Assembly (NCBI RefSeq): GCF_013410115.1 | Contig: NZ_JACCCV010000002.1 | Location: 806,001-870,000, forward strand | Direction of reading: 5' to 3' | DNA from: Tunturiibacter gelidiferens | GTDB taxonomy: Bacteria; Acidobacteriota; Terriglobia; Terriglobales; Acidobacteriaceae | Length of the DNA: 64,000 bases | Part shown: positions 37,212 to 46,252 of the stretch, one piece after another | Layout: the number at the start of each line of letters is the position of its first letter | Position numbering within the stretch: position 1 is the stretch's first letter | Notes under the pieces: generated by a model | Told to the model about the DNA's origin: nothing | The model's database searches: none | Seen by the model: the letters and a program-made list of their open reading frames with translations, nothing else | Position numbers and translations under genes: made by a program

Positions 37212-38387
37212 ATGTCTCCCATCCTGCTCCTGATCGCTCGAGGTGCCCTCATAGTTGGCATCTTCGGCACCCTGACCTCCGGAGTATCTTTTCTTCTCGC
37301 CTTCCTGGGCGGCCTTCACTTTCGCTCACGTCGCAACGATCAGGGCAACTACTCCCCGCCGGTAAGCATCCTCAAGCCCCTGCACGGCAAGGAGGCAGGA
37401 CTGGAGGAAAACCTCGAGAGCTTCTTCACCCTCAACCACCCGGAGTTCGAACTCATCTTCTGCGCAAGATCGCTCTCTGATCCCGGAATCCTCTGCGCTC
37501 AGGAGGTCGCTCGTCGATTCCCATCCATCCCCACGCGTTTTCTGGCCTCGGGCGAGCCGCTCTGGCAGAATCCCAAGACCTTCTCCATGTCGCTCCTGGT
37601 CGAAGCAGCGAAGCACGAGGTCATCCTCTTCTCTGACAGCGATGTCCGCGTCGGCCCATCCTACCTTCACGAGATCCTGCAGCCTCTCGCCGATCCAGCC
37701 GTAGGGTTGGTCACCTGCGCTTTTCGGGGCCAACCAGCAGGAAACAGCTCTCTCCTGACCGCGCTCACCCAAACTGTCGAATTCTCCAGTGGAGTCCTCA
37801 CCGCAAATCTACTCGAAGACATCAAGTTCGGACTCGGCCCAACTCTTCTCACTCGAAAGGCCTTGATCCGCGAAATAGGAGGTCTCAAAGACATAGGAGA
37901 TCTGCTCGCCGACGACTTCTGGCTCGGCAACCGGATCGCAGATAAAGGCTACAAAGTAACCCTTTCCACGACCATCGTCGATCACTTCATCAACTACGGA
38001 AGCATCATCGGCGGATTGCACCACCAGATCAGCTGGATGAAGAACACTCGCTGCTCCAGACCCGCCGGACACCTCGGCTCCGGCCTCACCTTCGCCATGC
38101 CCTTCGGCATCATCGGCTTCCTCTCCGCACTCGCCATCGGCCGACCCGTTATCGGCTTCTGGCTACTGTTCGCCGCCCTCGTCAATCGGTGGCTTCAGGC
38201 CCTGCTCATCGGCTTCGTCATCATGCGCGACAAGCTCTCTCTTACTTTCTTCTGGCTCTACCCGCTCTGCGATCTGCTCGGCTTCTACAGTTGGGCCGCC
38301 AGCTACTTTGGACGAGAGATCGTCTACCGCGGCGAGCGTTATCGCATCAACCCAGGCGGCGTCCTGGTTCGTCTTGGTCCCTTGTAA
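37212..38387 (+). CDS. HpnI/ceramide-glucosyltransferase-like GT21 family protein
   Basis: 391 residues: an N-terminal membrane helix (5-30), a GT-A domain (about 45-260) and three C-terminal helices. Motifs are VSILKPLHGKEAGLEENL, DSDVRV (DxD), LLADDFWLG (catalytic Asp region) and HHQISWMKNTR. The last replaces the usual (Q/R)xxRW with QISW, so the Arg before Trp is absent. Relatives are ceramide glucosyltransferase and hopanoid HpnI, which adds GlcNAc to bacteriohopanetetrol. The two GT39 genes upstream suggest envelope lipid glycosylation; no squalene-hopene genes are in the window to confirm a hopanoid substrate. Confidence 0.8.
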   Translation: MSPILLLIARGALIVGIFGTLTSGVSFLLAFLGGLHFRSRRNDQGNYSPPVSILKPLHGKEAGLEENLESFFTLNHPEFELIFCARSLSDPGILCAQEVARRFPSIPTRFLASGEPLWQNPKTFSMSLLVEAAKHEVILFSDSDVRVGPSYLHEILQPLADPAVGLVTCAFRGQPAGNSSLLTALTQTVEFSSGVLTANLLEDIKFGLGPTLLTRKALIREIGGLKDIGDLLADDFWLGNRIADKGYKVTLSTTIVDHFINYGSIIGGLHHQISWMKNTRCSRPAGHLGSGLTFAMPFGIIGFLSALAIGRPVIGFWLLFAALVNRWLQALLIGFVIMRDKLSLTFFWLYPLCDLLGFYSWAASYFGREIVYRGERYRINPGGVLVRLGPL

Positions 38388-38442
38388 CGCATTCACTGTC
38401 CACTCGACACACGGCCCCAACCGACCCGTCCCAACGCTGTCC

Positions 38443-38844
38443 TCAGCTGCCTTTCTTATCCTTCCGCCCAGGAATCAGCACCTGCCTACGCATTGGAACC
38501 AACCCAGCGCCCGGCGCCTGCTGTTGCTGCATCCGCGTCAGCATCTCCGTCCGGACATAGTCGACAAAACCCTGCATCTGTCGATTCATCTCCTCCATCC
38601 GCTCCCGCATCTGCAACACAATCGCGATTCCGGCAATATTCACCCCAAGATCCCGCGCCAGGTTCAAAATAAACTCCAGCCGCTCCAGATCCTCATCGGT
38701 ATATAGTCGCGTATTTCCTTCACTTCGCGACGGCCGCAGCAACCCCTCCCGCTCATACAGACGCAGCGTCTGCGGATGAATCTCGTACATCTCCGCCACC
38801 GACGAGATCATGTACGCGCCCTTGGTCTTCCGCTTTGTCGCCAT
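38443..38844 (-). CDS. hspR: HspR-like MerR-family heat-shock repressor
   Basis: 133 residues. The N-terminal winged helix begins YMISSVAEMYEIHPQTLRLYEREGLLRPSRS, characteristic of HspR, followed by a dimerising helix rich in Met/Gln (REKMxEMNRQMQG-type) and a short basic tail. HspR binds HAIR sequences upstream of dnaK and its own promoter and uses DnaK as a sensor in actinobacteria. A HAIR-like site is present upstream of dnaK here (45478-45498), which supports the assignment. No clear HAIR sequence was found upstream of hspR itself. ATG at 38844. Confidence 0.85.
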   Translation of the reverse strand: MATKRKTKGAYMISSVAEMYEIHPQTLRLYEREGLLRPSRSEGNTRLYTDEDLERLEFILNLARDLGVNIAGIAIVLQMRERMEEMNRQMQGFVDYVRTEMLTRMQQQQAPGAGLVPMRRQVLIPGRKDKKGS

Positions 38845-38962
38845 AGTCCCAACCCCTGAAGTCCCAACCCTGATCAGATGCCTTACCGAAGTCTAGCTCT
38901 TCACGACATACGCAAGTCAAACAAACTCCACTATGCTCTGGATCAGCATCTCACCTACAACT

Positions 38963-39991
38963 ATGAAGACCTCCAGAGCCTTACTTCACGCCACGCAGAT
39001 CCTCACCGGAATCGCCGCCATCGCCGCCATCGCCGCAGCCCGCGCCTTTATGCCTCACACCGAAAAGCGCCACCGCAGCCGGGTCGTTCTCATCACCGGC
39101 GGATCCCGAGGCCTGGGTCTTGCTCTCGCGCACCGCTTTGGCAAATCCGGCGCAAAACTCATCCTCGTCTCCCGAAACTCCGACGAACTCACCCAGGCTC
39201 GTGACACCCTCCTCGCCCACAACGCCGTTCAGCACCCCGACGACATCCTCCTTCTACCCGCCGATCTCACCGACGCCGCCCAGGCAGCCATGCTGGTCGA
39301 CTATGCCGTTGGCTTCTTCGGCCACATCGACATCCTCATCAACAATGCTGGCGTCATTGAGGTCGGGCCCGTCGAAAACCAGCCCATCGCCGCCTACCGC
39401 CGCGCCATGGCAACCAACTTCTTCGCAGCGCTCTACACCACCAACGCCGCTCTTCCTCACCTGCTCCAACGCAACCCCATGTATGGTGATGCCGCCATCG
39501 TCAACATCGCCAGCATAGGTGGCAAATTCGCTATGCCTCACCTGCTTCCTTACGTTGCCAGCAAGTTCGCCCTGGTGGGCTACTCCCAAGGGCTTCACGC
39601 CGAACTGCGCCACAAGGGTATTCGCGTCACCACCGTCTGCCCGGGCCTCATGCGCACCGGCGGAGCGGTTCATGCGAACTACACTGGACAGGCCAAAAAA
39701 GAGGAGCGCTGGTTCAAACTTGCCGCCAAAACTCCCATACTTGCAGCCTCAGTCAACCGCGCCGCCAACAAGATCTACGACGCCGTAACCGCTGGCCGCG
39801 CCGAGATCACCATAACCCCACAAGCTTGGCTCGCGGCCCGCATAGCCGGTCTCGCCCCCGAAGCCACTCAGTACCTCGCAAGCCTTGCCAACGAGTTCCT
39901 TCTGCCCGCCCCCTCCGGCAACAACGAGGTTCCGCTCGGTTTCACCGTGAAGGTGTCGGCACACAAAGCCAGCGAGGTATTCGAAACATAA
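38963..39991 (+). CDS. SDR family oxidoreductase
   Basis: 342 residues. An N-terminal hydrophobic helix (about 10-30) precedes a classical SDR domain: VLITGGSRGLGLAL, DILINNAGV, catalytic Ser in VNIASIGGKF and Tyr-x-x-x-Lys in YVASKFALVG. A C-terminal extension of about 90 residues follows. The helix suggests a membrane-attached enzyme acting on a lipid or sterol-like substrate (inference). ATG 38963 is preferred; ATG 38933 would add 10 residues. Converges on dnaJ with a shared hairpin between. Confidence 0.88.
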   Translation: MKTSRALLHATQILTGIAAIAAIAAARAFMPHTEKRHRSRVVLITGGSRGLGLALAHRFGKSGAKLILVSRNSDELTQARDTLLAHNAVQHPDDILLLPADLTDAAQAAMLVDYAVGFFGHIDILINNAGVIEVGPVENQPIAAYRRAMATNFFAALYTTNAALPHLLQRNPMYGDAAIVNIASIGGKFAMPHLLPYVASKFALVGYSQGLHAELRHKGIRVTTVCPGLMRTGGAVHANYTGQAKKEERWFKLAAKTPILAASVNRAANKIYDAVTAGRAEITITPQAWLAARIAGLAPEATQYLASLANEFLLPAPSGNNEVPLGFTVKVSAHKASEVFET

Positions 39992-40050
39992 TCAAAATCA
40001 CACCAAAGCCGACCTGACAACAAATAATCCCGCATCCAATTACGAGAAAA

Positions 40051-40077
40051 GGGGCTGATCGAACCAAGATCAGCCCC
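40051..40077. terminator. Hairpin between the SDR gene and dnaJ
   Basis: Perfect 10-bp stem GGGGCTGATC / GATCAGCCCC with a 7-base loop. On the minus strand it is followed by TTTTCTCG, so it is best as the dnaJ terminator; it may also stop transcription from the SDR side. Confidence 0.75.
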
Positions 40078-40106
40078 GCCTTCAAAACAAACGCACATTC
40101 AGTTCA

Positions 40107-41357
40107 TCAAACCGCCGTAAACAATCCGTCCCGCGGATCTTCCGGATTCAACTTCGCCAACTCCCGCAGGATTTCCTTGCTCCGCTCATCCTGCACCTTC
40201 GGCACCACGATCTTCACCTCCACAATCTGATCGCCCCGCACTCCGTCCCGCGAAGCCGAAGGCACTCCCTTCTCTCGCAGTCGCAACTTCTGCCCCGTCT
40301 GGGTTCCAGGAGGAATCTTCAACTGCGTCCTCGCCCCACCCTCATGCGTATCGATAGTAGGCACTTCAATCTTCGCTCCCAGCGCAGCCTCCGTCATCGT
40401 AACCGGAACGGTTACATATATGTCATCCGCGCTCCGAGTAAACACCGGATGCGTCCCCGCCTTGATAATCAAAAACAGATCCCCGGAAGGCCCACCATTA
40501 ATCCCGGCATTTCCCTTTCCCGCCAGCCGAATTCTCTGGCCATCGCGCGTCCCCGCCTTGATGCGAAACTCGAGCGGCTCCCTCTTCGTCACCACCCCCT
40601 CACCATCGCACGTCGGGCACGAGTTCTGCACCTTCCCCGACCCGCCGCACCGTGGGCATTGAATATTGAACTTCATCCTCCCACCCATCTGCGTCACCTG
40701 CCCAGACCCATGGCACTCCGGACACTCCACACTCCCGCCCGTAGTCGACTTACCCTTACAAGTCGGACAAACCTCCTGCCGCTGAATCTCCAGCCGAGTC
40801 ACGCCACCGCGCACCGCCGTCCAAAAGTCCACACTCACCTGATACTCAAGATCGGTCCCCGGCTGCGGCCCGCGCGAAGCCTGCTTCCCGCCATTGAACA
40901 TCCCGCTGAAGATGTCCTTGAAGCTCCCGCCAAACCCACCACCCTGCTCCTGCTGCGCCGATCGTCCGCTCTGAAAATCCGAAAAATCGAACCCCCCAAA
41001 GTCGAACGGAACCTCCTGACCCGCTCCCCGGCCTGCGCTTGGACGCCCGCCGCCATATCCAGCAGAAGATGCACCGCCGCCATAGCCGCCACGAGCAGCA
41101 GCCTCCGCCGCCGCCGGATCGATATTGTCCGAGTAGAAGCCAAGCTGGTCATAGATCTTCCGCTTCTTCTCATCACTCAACACATCGTTCGCCTCAGAGA
41201 TCTCTTTAAACTTCTCTTCAGCCTTTTTGTCATTCGGATTCACGTCCGGGTGATACTTCCGCGCAGCCTTCCGAAAAGCCTTGCGAATCTCCTCTGCCGT
41301 CGCCGTCTTCTTCACGCCGAGCGTGCCGTAATAGTCCTTCGTCTGTGTCGTCGCCAT
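40107..41357 (-). CDS. dnaJ: Chaperone DnaJ
   Basis: 416 residues. J domain 1-75 ([20 protein letters not shown], with HPD in [10 protein letters not shown]), a Gly/Phe/Ala-rich linker containing [15 protein letters not shown] (about 90-150), four zinc-finger CxxCxGxG repeats ([32 protein letters not shown]) and the C-terminal substrate domains. Works with DnaK and GrpE. The third residue of the first repeat is followed by KS rather than the usual GxG, a mild departure. ATG 41357. Follows the glycosylase gene by 50 bases. Confidence 0.95.
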   Translation of the reverse strand: MATTQTKDYYGTLGVKKTATAEEIRKAFRKAARKYHPDVNPNDKKAEEKFKEISEANDVLSDEKKRKIYDQLGFYSDNIDPAAAEAAARGGYGGGASSAGYGGGRPSAGRGAGQEVPFDFGGFDFSDFQSGRSAQQEQGGGFGGSFKDIFSGMFNGGKQASRGPQPGTDLEYQVSVDFWTAVRGGVTRLEIQRQEVCPTCKGKSTTGGSVECPECHGSGQVTQMGGRMKFNIQCPRCGGSGKVQNSCPTCDGEGVVTKREPLEFRIKAGTRDGQRIRLAGKGNAGINGGPSGDLFLIIKAGTHPVFTRSADDIYVTVPVTMTEAALGAKIEVPTIDTHEGGARTQLKIPPGTQTGQKLRLREKGVPSASRDGVRGDQIVEVKIVVPKVQDERSKEILRELAKLNPEDPRDGLFTAV

Positions 41358-41407
41358 AATCTTTCTTCCATTCTCTTACCAATGCGCCTCACGCGCATCT
41401 CTAAACC

Positions 41408-42310
41408 TTACTGAACCTTCTCCTCAGGTGCCGCTTGGCAAACCGGACACCAGAACAGATTCCGTCCCGCCATTACCTTCGTCAAAATCTTCGTCCCGCT
41501 AATCCAACAGGGCCGCCCCTGCCGTCGATACACATAATGCGCCTCTTCCTTCAGCACCGGCCCACTCTTATGCGGGCGATCTTTCGGCTTCGTCGACACA
41601 ATCCGCCGGTCAACCATCCCCGCCTTCATCAACACGCCCGCCTCCTTCCATATCGACCGCAGCGTGCTCTCCTCTACCTCCTTCCCCGGCGTAAATGGAC
41701 TCAGCCTCGCCCGAAACAGCAACTCCGCGCGAAAGATATTCCCCACTCCCGCGGCCACCGATTGATCCATCAACAACTCGCCAATCGCCTTCTTACTCTT
41801 TGCAATCCTCGCAATCATCTTCTCCGGCCCGTCTCCATTCAGCGGATCAGGCCCAAGCCGCTCAAGAAGTGCCTCCCACTTCGCCTGCGAATAAATCGAG
41901 CAGTCCATCGGCCCCCGCAGCTCCACCCAGGCCACATTCGCAGCCTCAATATGTCCGGTCCCATCGTCATCCGAGTACCACGCATGCCGCTTACTCACTC
42001 CCGGAGCAGCCGGTTTCTTCACCGCAGCCTCATTCCAAATCCGCAACCGCAGCGCACCACGCACATCCGGCAGCGGTCCCGAGCCCTCCGTGAAGTCCCC
42101 CTGTAAGCCGAGATGCACATGCAGAATCAAGTCCTTCCCAAAGTCATACCCCAGATGCTTCCCCACAGCCAGCACACGCCGCAGCTTCTTTCCGTCGATC
42201 ATCTCTGCATCGACAAACCGCCCCTGCGGCCCATCCACCCGAACGATCTTCCCGGCAAACGCCGCCGCATGCCGCTCCGCCCAGCGATGAATCTCATTTC
42301 CCTCAGGCAT
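41408..42310 (-). CDS. Fpg/Nei family DNA glycosylase
   Basis: 300 residues. The N-terminal PEGNEIHRWA gives the catalytic Pro2-Glu3 of Nei-type enzymes, which remove oxidised bases and cut at abasic sites. The helix-two-turn-helix domain (SVAAGVGNIFRAELLFRARLSPF) is intact. The C-terminal zinc finger has Cys268, Cys288 and Cys291, but the position of the second ligand is Ser271 (CWIS instead of CxxC). Whether zinc is still bound is uncertain. ATG 42310 overlaps the upstream gene by 8 bases, so the two are probably translated together. Confidence 0.88.
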   Translation of the reverse strand: MPEGNEIHRWAERHAAAFAGKIVRVDGPQGRFVDAEMIDGKKLRRVLAVGKHLGYDFGKDLILHVHLGLQGDFTEGSGPLPDVRGALRLRIWNEAAVKKPAAPGVSKRHAWYSDDDGTGHIEAANVAWVELRGPMDCSIYSQAKWEALLERLGPDPLNGDGPEKMIARIAKSKKAIGELLMDQSVAAGVGNIFRAELLFRARLSPFTPGKEVEESTLRSIWKEAGVLMKAGMVDRRIVSTKPKDRPHKSGPVLKEEAHYVYRRQGRPCWISGTKILTKVMAGRNLFWCPVCQAAPEEKVQ

Positions 42311-42965
42311 CGTCTCTCAACCTCGTCGCAGTCACCTGCGTCTGATGTCGCCGCCGAATACGACGCGGCCGCCCACTCGTCTTCAACTCATACTGGTAGT
42401 GCTCAATAATGCGCTCCGGAGTCCACAGCGCCCAGTGCTCGCCCTTCTGCGTCTGCATTTTGTCCATCTGAATCTCATCCATCTGACGCATCATTCGTTG
42501 CAGGTCTCTGTAGTGCTCCGTGTAAGCACTCTCTTCGCTCTCGATCAGCGGCTGCATATCCACATACACCGGCTGCGCCCATTCATAGAACGTGTGCCAC
42601 ACGTCATAGACATCAAGGTGGCCCTTCTTCACCAATAGCGACAGGTGCTCATAAAAATCCAGCACCTCGAATGCACTCACCGGAGGTTCCTCCACCGTCC
42701 AGGACTTCAATCCCGTCTCATCCAGCCGCGACTCCGCAAGCCTGCGCCTTACCGCCACAAACTTCTCCGACAAAAAGAAGCTCAACTGTTTCTCAAGATT
42801 CTCAACCGCCCGGTAATCCCGCTCATGCCTCAGCTGCAACCCCGCGTAGGAGATAGCGCCAGCACTCGTAACCACGAGAGCAACGGTTGCCACCGCCTGA
42901 ACTGCCTCCCAATTGACCACCAGGTGTCCTCCAGCCTCCTTTGATGCATCCACGCAGGATCCCAT
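42303..42965 (-). CDS. Hypothetical membrane-anchored protein
   Basis: 220 residues with one hydrophobic segment at about 20-43 (AVQAVATVALVVTSAGAISYAG), then a charged, helical soluble region and an Arg-rich C-terminus (GRPRRIRRRHQTQ). The pattern (short membrane anchor, then LEKQLSFFLSEKFVAVRRRL and FYEHLSLLVKKG) is like DUF4760-type bacterial proteins, but the family is not certain. Its stop overlaps the glycosylase start by 8 bases. It may belong to a three-gene run with the glycosylase and dnaJ. Confidence 0.6.
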   Translation of the reverse strand: MGSCVDASKEAGGHLVVNWEAVQAVATVALVVTSAGAISYAGLQLRHERDYRAVENLEKQLSFFLSEKFVAVRRRLAESRLDETGLKSWTVEEPPVSAFEVLDFYEHLSLLVKKGHLDVYDVWHTFYEWAQPVYVDMQPLIESEESAYTEHYRDLQRMMRQMDEIQMDKMQTQKGEHWALWTPERIIEHYQYELKTSGRPRRIRRRHQTQVTATRLRDDA

Positions 42966-43109
42966 CTAACCGGTGCCCATAAACAGCGAGGACGACGGCC
43001 AACGCACTTGAAGTCGCGCCTGCCTTCGTCCTCACCAACTGCTTAATCTCGATCTCCTACCAGTACCAGGAAGCACGTCGGCTCATTTCAACCGCGCTTC
43101 ATCCAAGCA

Positions 43110-43367
43110 TTAGTTCCAAACCTGCCGTGCCTCAATCGCCTCAATCTGAAACATCTGGTCCGGCTCCATCTGCTGCATCCGCTGGGCGAACTGCATCGCT
43201 TCTTCCTTGGTGTCGAACATCATCCGGTTGTACAGCCGGCCTGCTCGAACCTGGTCGCACTTCCACATCGTCTCGGTCATGGTCTTCCCTCCAAGCAATC
43301 GATTGAGTTCCAGGTTCTCCATCCAAAACGTCTCTGCGTACCTATCTTCGCTTTTTGTCTTGCTCAC
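43110..43367 (-). CDS. Small hypothetical protein
   Basis: 85 residues from a GTG at 43367. AAAGGTG sits 7 bases upstream, and the next codons give SKTKSEDRYAETFW; this start is better supported than the longer frame to 43409. The sequence is Met/Gln-rich with an amphipathic helix (TKEEAMQFAQRMQQMEPDQM) and ends in IEAIEARQVWN. No family recognised. Stands between the dnaK terminator and the hypothetical gene upstream of the glycosylase, on the same strand. Confidence 0.6.
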   Translation of the reverse strand: MSKTKSEDRYAETFWMENLELNRLLGGKTMTETMWKCDQVRAGRLYNRMMFDTKEEAMQFAQRMQQMEPDQMFQIEAIEARQVWN

Positions 43368-43429
43368 CGATACACACCTTTCTGGTGATAGACGCACTCT
43401 ACACGCCAATCGCCGTAAGCCAGCCTGAT

Positions 43430-43463
43430 AAAAAGGAGGGGCACCCCCTCAGGAACGCCCCTC
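43430..43463 (-). terminator. Rho-independent terminator after dnaK
   Basis: Read on the minus strand: GAGGGGC, a 14-base loop, GCCCCTCC and TTTTT. It ends dnaK transcription before the small gene at 43367. Confidence 0.8.
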
Positions 43464-43501
43464 ACCTTTATTACGTCAAAACCAGACCTTCCGGATTACA
43501 C

Positions 43502-45418
43502 TTATTTCTTTTCATCGACGTCGACGTACTCGGCATCGATCACGCCTTCATCCTTCTTCGGCTCTTCATGAGATTCGGTCGTGCCTGTCGCACCATCGGT
43601 CGGTGCTGAAGCTGCTGAGGCCTTGTACATCGCCTCAGCCAGCTTGTGGCTAACCGTAGTTAGACGATCCTTCGCAGCATTCAGATCAGTCGCACTCGGC
43701 GAGCCAGCCAGAGTCGTCTTAGCCTCAGCCAGCGCCGTCTCAACCTCGGTCTTGTCCGACGCCTGAACCTTATCGCCAGCATCCTTCAACATCTTTTCGA
43801 TGTTGTAGACCAGCGAATCCAGTCCATTCCGCGCCTCAACCGCATCGCGCTGCTCTTTATCTTCAGCAGCATGAGCCTCGGCATCCTTCGCCATCCGCTC
43901 AACCTCTTCCTTGCTCAGGCCCGACGAACTCGTGATCGTAATCTTCTGATCCTTACCCGTGGCATTATCCTTCGCCGTCACATTAAGAATGCCGTTCGCG
44001 TCGATGTCGAACGTCACCTCGATCTGCGGCACGCCACGCGGAGCCGGAGGAATTCCAGCCAGCTTGAACTTGCCCAGCGTCCGGTTCTGCGCCGCCATAG
44101 GTCGTTCCCCCTGCAACACATGCACCTCAACCTCAGTCTGCGAGTCGGCCGCCGTAGAGAATGTCTCCGTCTTCTTCGTCGGTATCGTCGTGTTCCGGTT
44201 GATCATCGCCGTGGCAACACCGCCCATCGTCTCAATCGACAACGTCAGCGGAGTCACATCGAGCAGCAGCAGGTCCTTCACCTCGCCAGCCAGCACACCA
44301 GCCTGAACCGCCGCACCGATCGCTACAACCTCATCCGGATTCACACCCTTATGCGGCTCCTTGCCGAACAGGTCCTTCACCAGCTGCTGAATCTTCGGCA
44401 TACGAGTCTGACCGCCGACCAGAACCACCTCGTCGATCTTGCTCGCATCCACTCCGGCGTCCTTCATCGCCTGCTTGCAAGGTCCAATCGACCGCTGCAG
44501 CAGATCATCGACCAGCGACTCCAGCTTCGCCCGAGTCAACTTCCGCACCAGGTGCTTCGGCCCACTCGCATCGGCAGTAATAAACGGCAGATTGATCTCC
44601 GTCTCCTGCGCCGTCGACAACTCGATCTTCGCCCGCTCCGCAGCATCCTTCAGCCGCTGCAGCGCCATCTCGTTGCCCTTCGAGTGCAGATCAAGTCCAG
44701 TCTCCGACTTGAACTCCGCAATCAGCCAATCCACAATGCGCTGGTCGAGATTGTCGCCGCCAAGATGCGTATCGCCATTGGTCGACTTCACCTCAATCAC
44801 GCCTTCGCCAACCTCGAGGATCGAGATATCGAACGTACCGCCGCCGAAGTCATAGACCGCAATCGTCTCGTCCTTCTTCTTATCTAGCCCATACGCCAGT
44901 GCAGCCGCCGTCGGCTCGTTCACAATGCGCTTCACATCAAGCCCGGCAATCTTGCCGGCATCTTTCGTCGCCTGACGCTGTGCATCGTTGAAGTAAGCCG
45001 GAACCGTAATCACAGCCTCGGTCACCGAAGTCCCCAGATAATCCTCCGAAGCTTTCTTCAACTTCTGCAGAATCATCGCCGAGATCTCAGGCGGCGTGTA
45101 CTCCTTGCCCTGCGCCACAATGACGATGTTGTCGCCCTTCGCCACCACCTTGTACGGCACCATCTTCATCTCATCGCCAACCTCGTTCAACCGGCGACCC
45201 ATAAAGCGCTTGATCGAATAGATCGTGTTCTCCGGGTTCGTAATCGCCTGCCGCTTGGCAACCTGGCCGACCAACCGCTCCCCGCCCTTGGTAAACGCAA
45301 CCACCGACGGAGTCGTCCGGCCACCCTCTTCGTTCGGGATCACCTTTGGCTCGCCACCTTCCATCACCGCCACACATGAGTTCGTTGTTCCCAAGTCAAT
45401 TCCAATAATCTTCGCCAT
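43502..45418 (-). CDS. dnaK: Chaperone DnaK (Hsp70)
   Basis: 638 residues. The nucleotide-binding domain starts [21 protein letters not shown], with [14 protein letters not shown] and [11 protein letters not shown]; the substrate-binding domain contains [18 protein letters not shown] and the lid helices follow, ending [14 protein letters not shown]. The ATG at 45418 gives the universal [14 protein letters not shown] start; the longer frame adds eight unlikely residues. GGGGATTTGGG precedes it. Transcription is probably controlled by HspR through the inverted repeat at 45478-45498. Confidence 0.98.
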   Translation of the reverse strand: MAKIIGIDLGTTNSCVAVMEGGEPKVIPNEEGGRTTPSVVAFTKGGERLVGQVAKRQAITNPENTIYSIKRFMGRRLNEVGDEMKMVPYKVVAKGDNIVIVAQGKEYTPPEISAMILQKLKKASEDYLGTSVTEAVITVPAYFNDAQRQATKDAGKIAGLDVKRIVNEPTAAALAYGLDKKKDETIAVYDFGGGTFDISILEVGEGVIEVKSTNGDTHLGGDNLDQRIVDWLIAEFKSETGLDLHSKGNEMALQRLKDAAERAKIELSTAQETEINLPFITADASGPKHLVRKLTRAKLESLVDDLLQRSIGPCKQAMKDAGVDASKIDEVVLVGGQTRMPKIQQLVKDLFGKEPHKGVNPDEVVAIGAAVQAGVLAGEVKDLLLLDVTPLTLSIETMGGVATAMINRNTTIPTKKTETFSTAADSQTEVEVHVLQGERPMAAQNRTLGKFKLAGIPPAPRGVPQIEVTFDIDANGILNVTAKDNATGKDQKITITSSSGLSKEEVERMAKDAEAHAAEDKEQRDAVEARNGLDSLVYNIEKMLKDAGDKVQASDKTEVETALAEAKTTLAGSPSATDLNAAKDRLTTVSHKLAEAMYKASAASAPTDGATGTTESHEEPKKDEGVIDAEYVDVDEKK

Positions 45419-45775
45419 CCCAAATCCCCATTCCGGGCGCACAGCCCATCACATTTTTGACCTCTTAAGAATCTCACCTTGAGTCACTTATTGTCAACTA
45501 TTCTGATGTACCTAGCCACCCTTAGAATTCAGAACCCTTACCCCTTCTTTCAAATAGCTTTAGATGTCTTCAGCCATTACAAAAGAACTGAAACCTGACC
45601 CCAAAATCCTCTCGAAGAACCTCCAGTCCCCACAGCTACTTCCGATAAACCAAACACGTGATCCGCCAAAACATCCCGGCGCCCTCACCCAATCGGTCCC
45701 TCGAAGGTGTCATTGTCGCCCTTGATGCCCCCGGTTACGCTTCCTTCAATTAATGCATCACTTGGAGCTCTGCTC
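45419..45775. other. Intergenic region upstream of dnaK
   Basis: Apart from the operator and the dnaK promoter nothing was recognised in about 350 bases. The left half is AT-richer than its surroundings. GGAG at 45764-45767 serves the small lipoprotein gene at 45776. Confidence 0.5.
45478..45498 (-). promoter_or_regulatory. HAIR-like HspR operator overlapping the dnaK -35 box
   Basis: On the minus strand GTTGACA-N7-ACTCAAG. The second half is a perfect HAIR half site (consensus CTTGAGT-N7-ACTCAAG, as known for actinobacterial HspR); the first half matches at 4 of 7. TTGACA in the first half is a perfect -35 hexamer, so binding would block the promoter. The -10 box is poorly defined (AGATTC-like at 17 bases). 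Confidence 0.55.
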
Positions 45776-46057
45776 ATGCCTTCCCTTACTGCAAGCCGCA
45801 CCGCACGCCGTCTCTTGAAAGTCGCCTCCCTGGGCCTCGCAGGCCTCCTAGCCGGTCTTCTCTCGGGTTGTAACGCCACCGAAGACTCCCCCAACATCTC
45901 GACCACCACCTACACCTGGTCCACCCACCTCCCCAAGAGCCTCGACGCCGTTCAAGTCCCCCCACTCCGCCACTCCCCCTCCACGCGGAGGCTTCAGATG
46001 GGCTCTTATCACAACGTCTCCCAGTCGATGGGCCCGATGGGCCGCAATCCCTCCTAA
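45776..46057 (+). CDS. Small predicted lipoprotein
   Basis: 93 residues. Basic N-terminus, hydrophobic stretch VASLGLAGLLAGLL and lipobox LLSGC (Cys about 31) are followed by a polar Ser/Thr/Pro-rich mature part of about 60 residues with no family match. GGAG 8 bases before the ATG supports this start rather than the upstream in-frame codons at 45707. A strong terminator follows, so it is a single-gene unit. Confidence 0.6.
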   Translation: MPSLTASRTARRLLKVASLGLAGLLAGLLSGCNATEDSPNISTTTYTWSTHLPKSLDAVQVPPLRHSPSTRRLQMGSYHNVSQSMGPMGRNPS

Positions 46058-46113
46058 AGTCCGTCGACACAGAACCGGCAGCTCGAGCGCCGGATAACCA
46101 TAACCAACAAAGC

Positions 46114-46150
46114 GCGGCAGGCTCCATCCAACGGGCCTGCCGCCTTTTTT
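46114..46150 (+). terminator. Rho-independent terminator
   Basis: Stem GCGGCAGGC / GCCTGCCGC (9 bp, perfect) with a 12-base loop, followed by CTTTTTT. Confidence 0.9.
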
Positions 46151-46252
46151 GCGCCGCTAACCGCACGCGGGAACTCGAAATGCATCCATCAACTCCTTTT
46201 TTGCCTCTATTTAGGAGACAATCACTGCACCCAAGGAACCCCTCTAAAGACC

